DNA of 64,000 bases from assembly GCA_941918925.1 (NCBI GenBank), contig OW799233.1, positions 121,236,333 to 121,300,332 on the forward strand, in the 5' to 3' direction. This document shows, piece after piece, positions 35,111 to 46,568 of the stretch (its first letter is position 1; each line of letters opens with the position of its first letter). The DNA is from Phyto melanocephala (Eukaryota > Arthropoda > Insecta > Diptera > Rhinophoridae). Position numbers and translations under genes: made by a program. A model generated the notes under the pieces. It was not told the origin of the DNA, made no database searches, and saw only the letters and a list, made by a program, of their open reading frames with translations.

Positions 35111-36756
35111 CCAATGAAGGTGTGACGCCATTGGCGGTGGCAATAATTTCCTAAATAATTTGTGTTTTATTCAAAATCATCGGCCCTTAAACTTTAACCA
35201 CCCTTTTTATATAAGGAGTGTTTTTATTTTTAATGAACCAAAACGAATAGATAATTTCTTAAAAAGTCTTTCAATCTCAAAAAAAAAATTGTCTGCTATC
35301 TCTATGTGTCTGATAGTAAAAAAAGCACCAAAATATAGTTTTTACCCGATTCTGCTTAATTTTTGGGTAGATTACCACCACCTTTTCAAGCTATTCTGTA
35401 TCACTTTTAGTTAAGCAGTTATAGGGTTACCATTGCATCTGTTATCCTCTTTTTCCCCTAAAGTTCAAATTCCCAAAAATCCCTGCCTAGTGGGAAAAAA
35501 AGAAATAAACTGTCGAAATATCATGACTTAAGCTATTATTCATTTTTGCTTTGCGATTACTCTTTTATATTAAGGCTGTTCCCAAAATTAACGAAATATT
35601 TGAAATTGTCGGTATTTATACAGTAAAATGTCGGCAACCCTAAAAACACTTTTACAACTGACACTTTTGGGTTTGTCAAAAAGAAACTTTACGCGATATT
35701 GATGATATTGACGTGGCCAAAATGTGAATTTAACAATACGTCGACACATGCCATACAGGCTGTGATATATTTCAGTTACTTCATGAGACAATTCCTGATT
35801 CCGTACTCTCTCGTTTCAATAGGGTTATTTAAAATCAAAGGTCTATGTGAACAAGTCAACAACAACCCGTATGTTAAAGAAAAAGACTCAACGCTGCATC
35901 AACAACATTCAGCCACATTTGTACAAAATACTCATTGAAAAATTCTACAAGCGAAGGTGTATGTGCATTTAAAGCCATGAGGACCATTTTCTCAATGTGT
36001 TATTCCATAAATAATCCTATACTATATACCTTATGATTTAATAAAAAAAATAATGGAAAGTCTAAAAACAGGGTTTTTATTTGCCTTAAATTTTGCGTTA
36101 ATTTTACAGCACCCTGTATACAGGTTTAGGACAACATTTTATAACGAAAAATTCACTTTTATAGTTTTGACCATATTTTGTTTCATTATTAGGAAAATTT
36201 TTAAATATTTGGGGGTAATACTTCATTTTAAAATTGAGCTGACATTTTATTATGAATAAAAACCTCAAAATTGGGACCACATTGCTCAGAGTCAAGATAT
36301 GCTTTTAACATACACCGTATATATTCATTTGTAGTATCGATTAAAAATTTCTGACAAACAAATTGAAAAGAAACAAAATAATTTAACAAACCACTATCAA
36401 GCATTCCTCTAAATGTTGCTTGACTTAAAAAATTATGATATTTATGAACCAGATCAATACATTATGTTGATAAGTCTTAGTCCCTCCGAATTCTTGACAT
36501 AATGAATTGCCTTCTTCCGAGGCTCTATTTGCTCGTGCTTTACAATATATTTTCTCATCTATCTACGCGTATTGTTGTGCCATTTTGAAGTACTTAGTAA
36601 ATGTTTTAAGTAAGCTTTAATGAAATTTTATTGGGCTAGATACTTTAAAAACTAATATGCTTAAAGCATTTTATGCGTCTGTTTAGCGTAGCTAATGTAG
36701 ATGGCAGAAATGAAAAAATTTTTGAGTTGTCTTTTTGTATAAAAATAAATCCTACT
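35111..36756. other. AT-rich stretch, nothing recognised
   Basis: No supported gene. ACAGCACCCTGTATACAGG near 36108 resembles a transposon end, but no partner was found. Confidence 0.45.
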
Positions 36757-37260
36757 TAATATAATAAATGTGAATGTTTGTATGTTTGGATGTTTGTTAC
36801 TCAATCACGCAAAAACGGCTGAACGGAACTAAATGAAATTCGGTACATTGATAGATGACAGCCCAGATTAACACATATGCTACTTTTTATCACTATAACC
36901 ACGCAAAGTCGTTAGCAAACTCATCATCACACATCCTACACGGGTTGTTTGTGTGGTAAATATTTTTATTTTTATTATTAATATTAAGGGCCATTATTAC
37001 AACTTGCCGTTAGTTAAAGGTAGGATTTTTTGCATCCGATAAATAGCTTTGCATTATTACAACTTAATTTATTTATTGTTATTATTATTAATAATGATAA
37101 TATTTACTGGATAAACAGATAACAAATGGAGGCTTTATAATGCAAAGCCATTTATCGGTCCGACAAAATCCTGCCTTTAACTAACAGCAAGTTGTAATAA
37201 TGGCCCTAAGTCTACCTTTTATCCCGATAACTACGCAGACGAAGTCGCGGGCACTAGCTA
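36757..37260 (+). repeat. interspersed repeat (CACGCAAAAACGGCTGAACGG type)
   Basis: Starts near AATATAATAAATGTGAATG and includes GTTACTCAATCACGCAAAAA, CCCAGATTAACACATATGCT and ATCCCGATAACTACGCAGAC, ending in CGAAGTCGCGGGCACTAGCT. Sequences of this kind are common across insect genomes; I cannot fix the class. A partial inverse copy is at 55535-55685. A 219-bp MITE interrupts it. Confidence 0.65.
36988..37206. mobile_element. Harbinger-type foldback MITE, 219 bp
   Basis: Nearly the whole element is two inverted arms of about 80 bp (GGGCCATTATTACAACTTGC at each end) around a short loop. It is flanked by TAA at 36985-36987 and 37207-37209, fitting the TWA duplication of PIF/Harbinger elements. 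Confidence 0.8.
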
Positions 37261-39887
37261 ATAAATAGTAAATGTTTCATTATTATTTTTAGCTTAAAAA
37301 TCGTATTTTAGTTTTTCTACTCACCATAACATAACAGCCATTGTGCCACGAATAAATAAATAATAAAATGTGTAACTTCACAAAATTTTGCTTTACAAAC
37401 AACTGCAAAAAATCATTGTGGTAGTGAAACGCCACTTGAACAGTTAATAAGTAGATGTACAGTATACAATCATCAAGTTTAAGTGCCCATAAGCTGCACA
37501 AAACACGTTGGGAACAAAAATAATGGTTTAACTATTAGACTTGTCTGCTCAAACATTAAATTGCAATACAGTTACCTAAGCAAAACACATACACACGTAC
37601 ATTTTATATTTAAAATAACACATAACAATTCTTGTAGAACAACATATAAAAATATCTACGGAGACTACAGTTACATTTATAGAAAATAGCCAGCTAAATA
37701 TTTAACAAGCTTAAACTTAGCCAATAATACTTCGTGTTACTTCTAATGGGTGCCAATGACCTGGTCAGTTTAGATGGGGGTACATGTGTTACTATATGCC
37801 CTCATGAACAGAAAAACGAGAACTCATAACTTATTATGAGAAAGGCACAGTTAAAAGTAAAAGCCTAAATTTAGCTTTGTATGTATTATGTATTATTTAT
37901 ATATTTTTTTCTCAGTTTATAGACACACAAACTTTTGTATATCTGTGGTAGTAAGGAAAAACTGCTTATCTTATTTGTTTTAATAGTTTTTGAGAAAACC
38001 ACTTTTACATTTTTAAGTTGATTTTGATAAATTGATTGCCTTTAAAACACGGACTTTTATATGATTTCTAAAATATATAATTTAATGAGCATTTTAGCTT
38101 TTATATATTAAGTTAAATTAAAAGTTAAAAGGAGCTATTACTCCAAATGATTATTCATTGAAAAAATATAGTTTAAAAGTTTTTACGCTTTAACTTCTGG
38201 TACAGTTGTTCAAAACAACCGAAAATTCCTATAAGAGTTCTTTTGAATTTTATGATTATAATCAGGTTTAGCTTGTGTCGACTTAAGCAGGTATTCATTT
38301 TTCTCACAGATTTATTGGTGTTATTTGAAAATTATAAAAATTTTAATTTTCAAAATTCCGAAAAATTAATGGTATGAAATAATACTGAAACAAGTGCATT
38401 GTTTAAATGATCTAAAACCATCCTACCATACCTGTCTCTCTTATAATACTGGTTTAAGGGAAATTATTAGAATATAGGTAGGACATCCTTAAGTGGGTAA
38501 GTAAAAATATGTTTTGTGTCTTAGATATAGATGGATGAATTAAGCAGTAAGATTTTGCGGTTTTGATTGTTTTTAAGCATGAACAAAAATTACTGTATTA
38601 TCAGTACTTTTTATCACCCTAAAACAAACATTTTATCATATTAATATCACTTCGCGAAATTTATTGGAATATGATTCTTTACTCACAAAATAAAATTAAA
38701 TTTAAGTAAAAGTTTATATAAGATAAAAGAATATTTGTTCATATTTTCCGAACTTCTATACGTTGGGAAAAGGGTTTCTGATTACTAAATATAAGAGTAT
38801 GCCTACGTTTCTTATGTTCGCCCACAAGAACCACATTAAACACAAAATCCTTTATTACGTTAAGACTCATATGTTTCTGTAATAATTTGGCCTTTGGAAA
38901 GTAGATTCATACATTGAATACATACAGCAGGATTTTTAAATATGCTAACGCATACTAAAAGAATAATAATGTTAACAGTACTAAATATAAATTATGCTTT
39001 TAGGCTTCTATGCAAGTGCATGCAGAGAGTTTTATGAATATGTGTAGAAACGTAACAAAACTACAACTACTGTACATGAAGAGTTATAATAAACGCTATT
39101 CTAGCATGTGTTGCTATAAATAGATGAACATACAGTCCAATCCTTTGCACACATACATATAAGAATTCCTTTTGTGTTGCCTTTGGACATGAAAGAATAA
39201 ATATTTTATGATTTTTCGTGTAAGCATATGCCATGTTTCCGAGGTAATGTGTAGAAGCATTATTTTAAATTTTTTAAAGTTTTTTTTTTTTTTGCAATGT
39301 TATTTTGTAATGGCATATTTTTCAAATATACATATACATTTTTTAAAAAATAATTTTAAACACCCATTATAATGATTTATTTAGCTTATTTATGAGCTTT
39401 AAGATATTTGCTTTCTTAATGCAATTTGATGAATATTTAAGATTGTTTAACTAACACCTTGTAAAAGGATTTGAGCGAACGATTTGATAAACAAAATTTA
39501 ATAATTTGGTTTGAATTAAATTCATTTTATTAGAAAGTACAAAGCTGAAAAGAAAGGCCAAAGTAGTTTAAAATTTTAGTGTGCATTGATTTTTTAAAGT
39601 AAATATAATCGACATTTTTTTAACTATCCTCAATGTCTATGTGTGTTATTAAAAACGTAGTGCTGTCTTTTTTTCTCTTCGACAATATGTCCAATGAAAT
39701 TCGTTCTCTCCGTTAAAACCTATTTTCTATAGATTTCGGACTAATGGAAAGATACGACAGATTTTTAATAAACAGTAACACGCATTGCTTATACGACAGA
39801 TTTTGTCAGCTGATTTGTAACTTCACCAGACAAATCTACTAATTAGATCATTATTAGGTATTTCAAAGTTTATGCTGGATATTTATA
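37261..39887. other. AT-rich stretch, nothing recognised
   Basis: Both strands scanned, no gene or repeat assigned. Confidence 0.5.
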
Positions 39888-40483
39888 CCCTTCACACAGT
39901 GAAAGAGGGTATATATAGGTTTGTCATTCCGTGTGAAATTTCTACAATTTTCATTTCCGACCCCATAAAGTATATATTTTCTGAAAGCTTATGAATATGG
40001 GAGTCGATTAAGCCCTGTCAGTCTGTCAGTCTGTCCGTCTGACCGTCTGTCCGTGTGTATGTTGAAATCAACTTTTTGAAGCCCCCCGACATAGGTTAGA
40101 CCCGGGTAAGGTATTAAAATATCAGAAATATTCGGGAGTAGATCGGTATTGAAAATCAGAAACATCGGTACATAAACAACTGAGATATGAGCAAAAACCC
40201 ACGACCACCTCGATTTTTTTTTTCACAAAAACTACATTACAACAACAACATACATACATACAAACGTGTATACTGGTTAGAGAAAACGTGGCATCGAATC
40301 CCAACTGAGCCAAAAAAAATTTTTTTTAAATTTTTTTAAAATTTTTTTTTTAATTTTTTTTTTATTTTTTATTTAATATATTATTGATATTTTTATCATT
40401 ATTTTTTTTTTAATTTTTTTTTTATTTTTTTTTTAATTTTTTTTTTAATTTTTTTTTTATTTTTTTTTGTTTTATATATGTAC
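39888..40483 (+). mobile_element. DINE-A head and body, copy 3
   Basis: TATACCCTTCACACAGTGAA head, central block and 5-6 units of GTCTGTCC. It runs to the GAGCCAAAA junction at about 40313 and then poly-T. It ends where the ACTAGC-type repeat begins, and its own tail may be one of those at 42240 or 43330. Confidence 0.75.
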
Positions 40484-41360
40484 TAGCCAATCCCGGCGCG
40501 CGTTGCTACGCCCCTTCATGAATTTTAATCGCATTCTAAATTTTAATCGAATATCAAGTGCAAGGCTAAAAACTATAACTTTTTCTTTATGAGCGTGGCA
40601 CTGCCCACTTTTCTAATTACGAAACTGTATAGTCATGACAGCTCAATAAGTGTGCAAAGTTTCAGAAAAATCGGTCCAGTGTAAGTACCTCAAAATGATA
40701 CCTTTTCTTATGGGCGTGGCACTGCCCACTTTTCTAAATACGAAACTGTATAGTCATGACAACTTAATATGTGTGCAAAGTTTCAGAAAAATCGGGCCAG
40801 TGCAAGTACCTCAAAATAATATCTTTTTTTAATGGGCGTGGCACTGCCCACTTTTCTAATGACAAAAGTGTAAAGTCATGACAGCTCAGTATGTTTAAAA
40901 AGTTTCAGAAAATTCGGTCCAGTGCAAGTAGCTAAAACTGATAACTAATTTTTTATGGGCATGGCCCCGCCCACTTTTTCATTCACGAAATTATAAAGCC
41001 ATGACAGCTCAATATGTGTGCAAAGTTTCAAAAAAATCGGTCCAGTGCAAGTACCTCAAAATTAAAACTTTTTTAGGGGCGTGGCCCCGCCCACTTTTCT
41101 TATCACGAAATTATTTAGTCATGACAGCTCGATATGTGTGCAAAGTTTCAGAAAAATCGGTCAAGTGAAAGTAGCTAAAACTGATAACTAATTTTTTATG
41201 GGCGTGGCTCCGCCCACTTTTTTTCACCCATAAACACTCCCTGGTATGTGTACAACAACTTACCAAAGTTTGAGCCCGATCGGTTTTACAGTTTCGGAGT
41301 CTATAGCTAACACACACACACACACACAGAGTTTCACTTTTATATATATAGATATTATAT
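40484..41360 (+). repeat. ACTAGC-type interspersed repeat with minisatellite
   Basis: Starts ATGTACTAGCCAATCCCGG with GCGCGCGTTGCTACGCC, ends with a CA microsatellite (41311-41327) and GAGTTTCACTTTTATATATA. It sits in the poly-T part of a DINE-A copy. The class is uncertain. An inverse end of a similar element is at 22735-22840. Confidence 0.65.
40560..41222 (+). repeat. 121-bp minisatellite, about six units
   Basis: GGGCGTGGC-x-CGCCCACTTTT recurs near 40603, 40724, 40845, 40969, 41089 and 41212, each followed by a GAAACTGTATAGTCATGACA-like and GTTTCAGAAAAATCGGTCCA-like block. Unit length 118-124 bp. CCACGCCCAC-bearing repeats are also part of INE-1-like elements in Drosophila. Confidence 0.85.
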
Positions 41361-41377
41361 ATATAATAATTTTTATA

Positions 41378-42168
41378 CCCTTCACCTGTGGTGCACAAGG
41401 GTATATATAGCTTTGTCATTCCGTTTGTAATTTCTACAATTTTCATTTCCGACCCCATAAAGTATATATTTTCTGAAAGCTTATGAATAGAGGAGTCGAT
41501 TAAGCCCTGACCGTCTGTCCGTCTGTCCGTCTGTCCGTCTGTCCGTCTATCCGTCTGTCCGTCTGCCCGTCTGTCCGTGTGTTGGTTGAAATCAACTTTT
41601 AGAAGCAACTATATGTTCCTCAGATCTGTATATGGTATCAATCTCTTGGAAATATCCAAGAATGAATCGCTATTGAAATTCAGCACAATCGCCCGATAAC
41701 TTTCTGAGATATGAGCAAAAAACCACGACCACCTCGTTTTTTTTCACAATTACAACAACAACATACATACATAGATACATGTAAAAAACATACCAAACAA
41801 AAAAAAATTACAAAAAAAAATATTAAAAATAAGAAAAAAATAATAAAAAAAACTACAAAAAAAAAATTTTAAAAATATTTAAAAAAAAATTTAAAAAAAT
41901 TTTTTAAAAATTTTTCTAAAAAATTTTTTTAAAAAAATTTAAAAAAAATATAAAAAAAAATAATAAAATATAAATAATATATTAAATAAAATAAAATAAA
42001 ATTTTTTTGGCTCAGCTGGGATTCGATGCCACATTTATTCTAACGTGTACGTATGCACGTATTTTATATGGGATGAATGGTGATGCAAACAATTGTTATT
42101 GCATGACTACACGTTGTGAAGGGTATATAAGATTCGGCACGGCCGAATATAGCACTGTTACTTGTTTT
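41378..42168 (+). mobile_element. DINE-A copy 4
   Basis: Variant head with CACCTGTGGTGCACAAGGG (the hairpin is kept though its bases differ), extended GTCTGTCC run (41507-41580), a distinct body (GAAGCAACTATATGTTCC...), GGCTCAGCTGGGATTCGATG junction and full tail hairpin. From the microsatellite onward it is the first unit of the tandem duplication. Confidence 0.75.
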
Positions 42169-42239
42169 CTTTAATTTTTTTTTAAATTTTTTTTTTAAAT
42201 TTTTTTAAAAATTTTTTTTTTTTTTTTTTCGTTTTTTTA

Positions 42240-42366
42240 ACATACATACGTGTACGTATTTCATATGGGATGAATGGTGATACAAGCAACTGTTATTGCA
42301 TGACTACACGTTGTGAAGGGTATATAAGATTCGGCATGGCCGAATATAGCACTCTTACTTGTTTTT
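42240..42366 (+). mobile_element. isolated DINE-A tail (copy in unit 1)
   Basis: AACATACATACGTGTACG through the ATTCGGC-ATG-GCCGAAT hairpin and CTCTTACTTGTTTT with no head. It probably belongs to an older DINE-A into which copy 4 inserted. The duplicated counterpart is at 43330-43455. Confidence 0.65.
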
Positions 42367-42477
42367 TTTTAATTTTTTTTTTATTTTTTTTTTTATTTTT
42401 TTTTGTTTTATATTTATTATTCATATTTTGATGATTTTTTTTTAAATTTTTTTTTTAAATTTTTTTTTTTATTTTTT

Positions 42478-43258
42478 ATACCCTTCACACAGTGAAAAAG
42501 GGTATATATAGGTTTGTCATTCCGTGTGAAATTTCTACAATTTTCATTTCCGACCCCATAAAGTATATATTTTCTGAAAGCTTATGAATAGGGGAGTCGA
42601 TTAAGCTCTGTCAGTCTGTGAGTCTGTCCGTCTGTCCGTCTATCCGTCTGTCCGTCTGCCCGTCTGTCCGTGTGTTGGTTGAAATCAACTTTTAGAAGCA
42701 ACTATATGTTCCTCAGATCTGTATATGGTATCAATCTCTTGGAAATATCCAGGAATGAATCGCTATTGAAATTCAGCACAATCGCCCGATAACTTTCTGA
42801 GATATGAGCAAAAAACCACGACCACCTCGTTTTTTTTCACAATTACAACAACAACATACATACATAGATACATGTAAAAAACATACCAAACAAAAAAAAA
42901 TTACAAAAAAAAAATATTAAAAATAAGAAAAAAATAATAAAAAAAACTACAAAAAAAAATTTTAAAAATATTTAAAAAAAAATTTAAAAAAATTTTTTAA
43001 AAATTTTTCTAAAAAATTTTTTTAAAAAAATTTAAAAAAAATATAAAAAAAAATAATAAAATATAAATAATATATTAAATAAAATAAAATAAAATTTTTT
43101 TGGCTCAGCTGGGATTCGATCCCACATTTATTCTAACGTGTACGTATGCACGTATTTTATATGGGATGAATGGTGATGCAAACAATTGTTATTGCATGAC
43201 TACACGTTGTGAAGGGTATATAAGATTCGGCACGGCCGAATATAGCACTGTTACTTGT
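42478..43258 (+). mobile_element. DINE-A copy 5 (hybrid from duplication)
   Basis: A standard CACACAGTG head joined, at the GTCTGTCC run, to the body of copy 4. This hybrid is what unequal crossing-over in the microsatellite would make. Confidence 0.75.
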
Positions 43259-43566
43259 TTTCTTTAATTTTTTTTTAAATTTTTTTTTTAAATTTTTTTT
43301 TAAAATTTTTTTTTTTTTTTCGTTTTTTTAACATACATACGTGTACGTATTTCATATGGGATGAATGGTGATACAAGCAACTGTTATTGCATGACTACAC
43401 GTTGTGAAGGGTATATAAGATTCGGCATGGCCGAATATAGCACTCTTACTTGTTTTTTTTTAATTTTTTTTTTATTTTTTTTTTTTATTTTTTTTGTTTT
43501 ATATTTATTATTCATATTTTGATCATTTTTTTTTAAATTTTTTTTTTAAATTTTTTTTTTTATTTT

Positions 43567-44435
43567 TTATACCCTTCACACAGTGAAAAAGGGTATATAT
43601 AGGTTTGTCATTCCGTGTGAAATTTCTACAATTTTCATTTCCGACCCCATAAAGTATATATTTTCTGAAAGCTTATGAATAGGGGAGTCGATTAAGCTCT
43701 GTCAGTCTGTGAGTCTGTCCGTCTGTCCGTGTGTATGTTGAAATCAACTTTTTGAAGACCCCCGACATCGCTCGGACCCGGGTGAGGCATTAAAATATCA
43801 GAGAGTAGAACGGTATTGAAAATTAGAAACATTGGTACATAAACAACTGAGATATGAGCAAAAACCCACGACCACCTCGATTTTTTTTTCACAAAAACAA
43901 CATTACAACAACAACATACATACATACAAACGTGTATACTGGCACGTATACACACGTGGCATCGAATCCCAGCTGAGCCAAAAAAAAATTTTTTTTAATT
44001 TTTTTAAAATTTTTTTTTAAATTTTTTTTTTATATTTTTTTATTTCTTATTTTTTATTTAATATATTTTTTATATTTTTATTATTATTTTTTTAAAATTT
44101 TTTTTTTTTTAATTTTTTTTTTATTTTTTTTTTGTTTTATATATATTATATATATAATAATTTGTTTTTTAATTTTTTTTTCAAATTTTTTTTTTAAATT
44201 TTTTTTTAAATTTTTTTTTTAAATTTTTTTTTTAATTTTTTTTTTATTTTTTTATTTTTTTTGTTTTTTTAACATACATACGAGAATTTATAATTTTACA
44301 ATGGGATGTTTTTATATATGTATGTAAGTATTTCATATGGGATGAATGGTGACACAAACTACTGTTATTGCATGACTACACGTTGTGAAAGATATATAAT
44401 ATTCGACACAGCCGAATATAGCGCTCTTAATTGCT
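43567..44435 (+). mobile_element. DINE-A copy 6
   Basis: Same head as copy 5, but a short microsatellite and the common DINE-A body, followed by 300 bp of T-rich sequence and a decayed tail (ATTCGACACAGCCGAAT, one arm mutated). Older than the copies around it. Confidence 0.7.
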
Positions 44436-44460
44436 TTTATTTTTTTTTTTTTTTTTAACA

Positions 44461-44464
44461 TACA
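44461..44464. repeat. target duplication TACA, left
   Basis: TACA before the provirus matches TACA at 49662-49665. Joined, the empty site reads AACATACATACG, the DINE-A tail sequence seen at 42240. TACATA is the usual errantivirus target. Confidence 0.9.
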
Positions 44465-44933
44465 AGTTAACAATACCAACCAGCCATAAAACTGCTGAGT
44501 GCACGGGAACCGCTGCAAAGCAGCAGTTTGTAGATAAAATTGCAAAGTGCGAAATGTCTGAGTTCGCATTTATACAAACACGCGCAGACGTAACCTGATA
44601 CCACATTAAGTTGTGAAATAAGTTAGTCAGCGGTTTCCACGATTTGTGTGCGTCGAAACAACGTGACAAGCAGCAGAGCAGAAGGTATGATATGCGGTTG
44701 AAAACAACAAGGCAGTTAGTCTTAGCCACGGAGCCGTCTATAGCAGTAGCGCGAACGCAATAAGTTCTAGTTTTAAATAGTGATTGTTAATTCTAATTTT
44801 CAACAATTATTGTCAATAAACTCATTTTTTAAAAGCAAAAAATTCCAAGTGTCTTTTAATGAAAATCGATTGGACCGTTGTTGAGGTCCAATCATAAATT
44901 TTTTTAAGTGTTCGAAATAAAAAATTGTTAACT
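44465..44933 (+). repeat. 5' LTR
   Basis: 469 bp from AGTTAACAATACC to ATTGTTAACT. AATAAACTC at about 44815 is the candidate poly-A signal. A clear TATA box is not evident (TTTATACAA near 44571 is the best candidate). It differs from the 3' LTR at the two positions in GATAAAATTGCAAAGTG versus GATCAAATTGCAACGTG. Confidence 0.93.
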
Positions 44934-44950
44934 GGCGCCCGAGCAGGGAC
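44933..44950 (+). promoter_or_regulatory. primer-binding site, tRNA-Lys type
   Basis: TGGCGCCCGAGCAGGGAC begins on the last base of the LTR. It fits the 3' end of a tRNA-Lys, as in gypsy and lentiviruses. The one-base overlap with the LTR is a known errantivirus trait. Confidence 0.85.
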
Positions 44951-45449
44951 CGGTATAACAACAGTGAAGAAATCCTGCCGTAGTAGAAAGCATCGGTAGC
45001 GAACTCGACAACTACCAGTGTTGCTTTCAAAAAGGACCAACAGGATCCTTCCGGTACCGGTCGTCGCGAACGTTCCGTGCGCTAAGGCTCATAGCCTTAA
45101 GATATAATAAAAAATTTTTTGAAAAAACAACAAAAAAAAAGCTAAACAATAATATTTAAGAAAGAAAAATTTGATTAATGTTAAAAAATAAAGAGAATAA
45201 ATCTTAAAATTAAGGCCTTTTTTTAAAGAAAAAAAAAAGGAGAAAAAGAAGAAAGAAAAAAAAAGTTCAGTTGATTCAAAAAGTTGAACCAGAAAAATAA
45301 TCAGTTAACTCAAAAAGTTCGACAAAAAAAGGAAAAGGAAAAAATAATCGCTTCAGAAAAAATTGGTGGTTGTGTTATAGATAAAGGATTCTTTCTGTAA
45401 GTAGACAATATTTTTTTTCTGATTTTATTTTTGCTATAAATTATTCGAT
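44951..45449 (+). other. 5' leader of the provirus
   Basis: Non-coding, A/purine-rich (AAAAAGGAGAAAAAGAAG near 45230), containing many short stops. It should hold the packaging signal and the splice donor for env, but I cannot place either. Confidence 0.5.
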
Positions 45450-46568
45450 ATGGAGGATTTGAAAAAATCGGTAACAGAGTTGTCAGGTGCCATAAACACC
45501 ATGATTAACCAAGTCAGAAGCGTTGAGGCGCGCCTGGGCAATATAGAAAGTTTAAATAGCCAAAATACGCTAGCCTTGAGTGCACTTAACGAGAAGGAAA
45601 TGTTGGCGATCGTATGGGCACTGGACAACCTCCGAAATTATCTTTATGGCGCGAAAAAGATAAAGATTTACACGGACCATCAACCACTTACCTACGCTTT
45701 GGGTAATCGGAACTTCAACGCAAAGTTGAAAAGATGGAAAGCTCGAATTGAAGAATACAGTCACGAATTGATTTATAAGCCAGGTAAATCAAATTACGTG
45801 GCTGATGCATTGTCCCGCCTGAAGTCAAGTCAAATCAACCATCTAACAGCCAACACTGAAACGGCTAGTGAAGATGCCGATTCCAGAACCGAAACCGCAT
45901 CAGAAGGAGTCACATACGCCTACGAGGAACCGCATCCGGGTTACTCTCGCCATTACATTCCCTCAAGCAGTCTCTCTGGGAGACAGTTAACAGAAATACT
46001 GAAGGAAAAATTAAGACCTAACATAATTAACGGAATTAAAATGCCAGAAGAAAACCTCGCACTTCTGCAAGATGTGTTTCGTAATAATTTTTCAGGGTAC
46101 AAAGCACGAATCACACAAAGGATCGTTGAAGATCTCAGGAATGCTGACCATATCCTGGAGATAATAGCCGCAGAACATAAAAGAGCTCACCGGAACCTCA
46201 ATGAAAACAGGCAACAAATTTTGGAGAAGTATTATTTCCCCAGAATGAGCAGTTTAATTCGAAAATTCGTGGCAACCTGTGATATCTGCAAGTCAAACAA
46301 ATATGATCGACACCCTTCTGTTCCTCAATTACAAGCAACTCCGATACCGTCATACCCCTGCGAAATCCTTCATATCGATATTTTTGAGATTCAGGGCGAA
46401 AAATTTATATCATGTCTAGACAAATTTTCCAAATTCGCTAAACTCCTTCATATTAAAAATCGCTCAACGCTGCACCTACGCGAGAAAATTATAAAAATAC
46501 TGCACTATTTCACAGCCCCAAAAATCATAGTTACTGATAACGAAAGTGCCTTTCTGAGCCCAAATTAA
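45450..46568 (+). CDS. pol: gag-RNase H-integrase fusion, truncated
   Basis: A 372-codon frame with an unusual join. Residues 1 to about 44 look like a coiled, hydrophilic gag N-terminus (MEDLKKSVTELSG...). From about 46 (NEKEMLAIVWALDNLRNYLYG) the sequence is the second half of a gypsy RNase H: E48/E50 region, TDH at 75-77 and VADALSR at 117-123. Integrase follows, with an H-H-C-C zinc site (H243, H247, C277, C280) and two catalytic aspartates (D310 in HID, D363 in TDN). The first RNase H aspartate, all reverse transcriptase, protease and most of gag are lost. The frame stops at 46566, between the second aspartate and the catalytic glutamate, so neither enzyme should work. The start ATG is the first after the leader. 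Confidence 0.8.
   Translation: MEDLKKSVTELSGAINTMINQVRSVEARLGNIESLNSQNTLALSALNEKEMLAIVWALDNLRNYLYGAKKIKIYTDHQPLTYALGNRNFNAKLKRWKARIEEYSHELIYKPGKSNYVADALSRLKSSQINHLTANTETASEDADSRTETASEGVTYAYEEPHPGYSRHYIPSSSLSGRQLTEILKEKLRPNIINGIKMPEENLALLQDVFRNNFSGYKARITQRIVEDLRNADHILEIIAAEHKRAHRNLNENRQQILEKYYFPRMSSLIRKFVATCDICKSNKYDRHPSVPQLQATPIPSYPCEILHIDIFEIQGEKFISCLDKFSKFAKLLHIKNRSTLHLREKIIKILHYFTAPKIIVTDNESAFLSPN

Larger units (their letters stand above)
41520..43711. repeat. 1.09-kb tandem duplication
   Basis: Unit 1 runs from the GTCTGTCC run at about 41520 to the one at about 42611; unit 2 continues to about 43702. Offsets measured at matched words are 1091-1092 bp. By eye only a handful of substitutions (for example CCAAGAATG / CCAGGAATG) and homopolymer length changes separate the units. 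Each unit holds a DINE-A body, two tails and a new DINE-A head. Confidence 0.85.

Noticed and set aside
40560..41222. Regularly spaced repeats, CRISPR-like
   Set aside because: Units of 121 bp repeat throughout with no unique spacers, in a eukaryotic genome. It is a minisatellite.
41111..41608. 165-codon minus-strand frame with D-R-R-T-D repeats
   Set aside because: It translates the GTCTGTCC microsatellite and the minisatellite; nothing protein-like.
43692..43955. Cysteine-rich 87-codon frame in DINE-A, repeated at 2141 and 40122
   Set aside because: It recurs because the DINE body is repeated; each copy carries the same translation of TATGTTGTTGTTG and the microsatellite.
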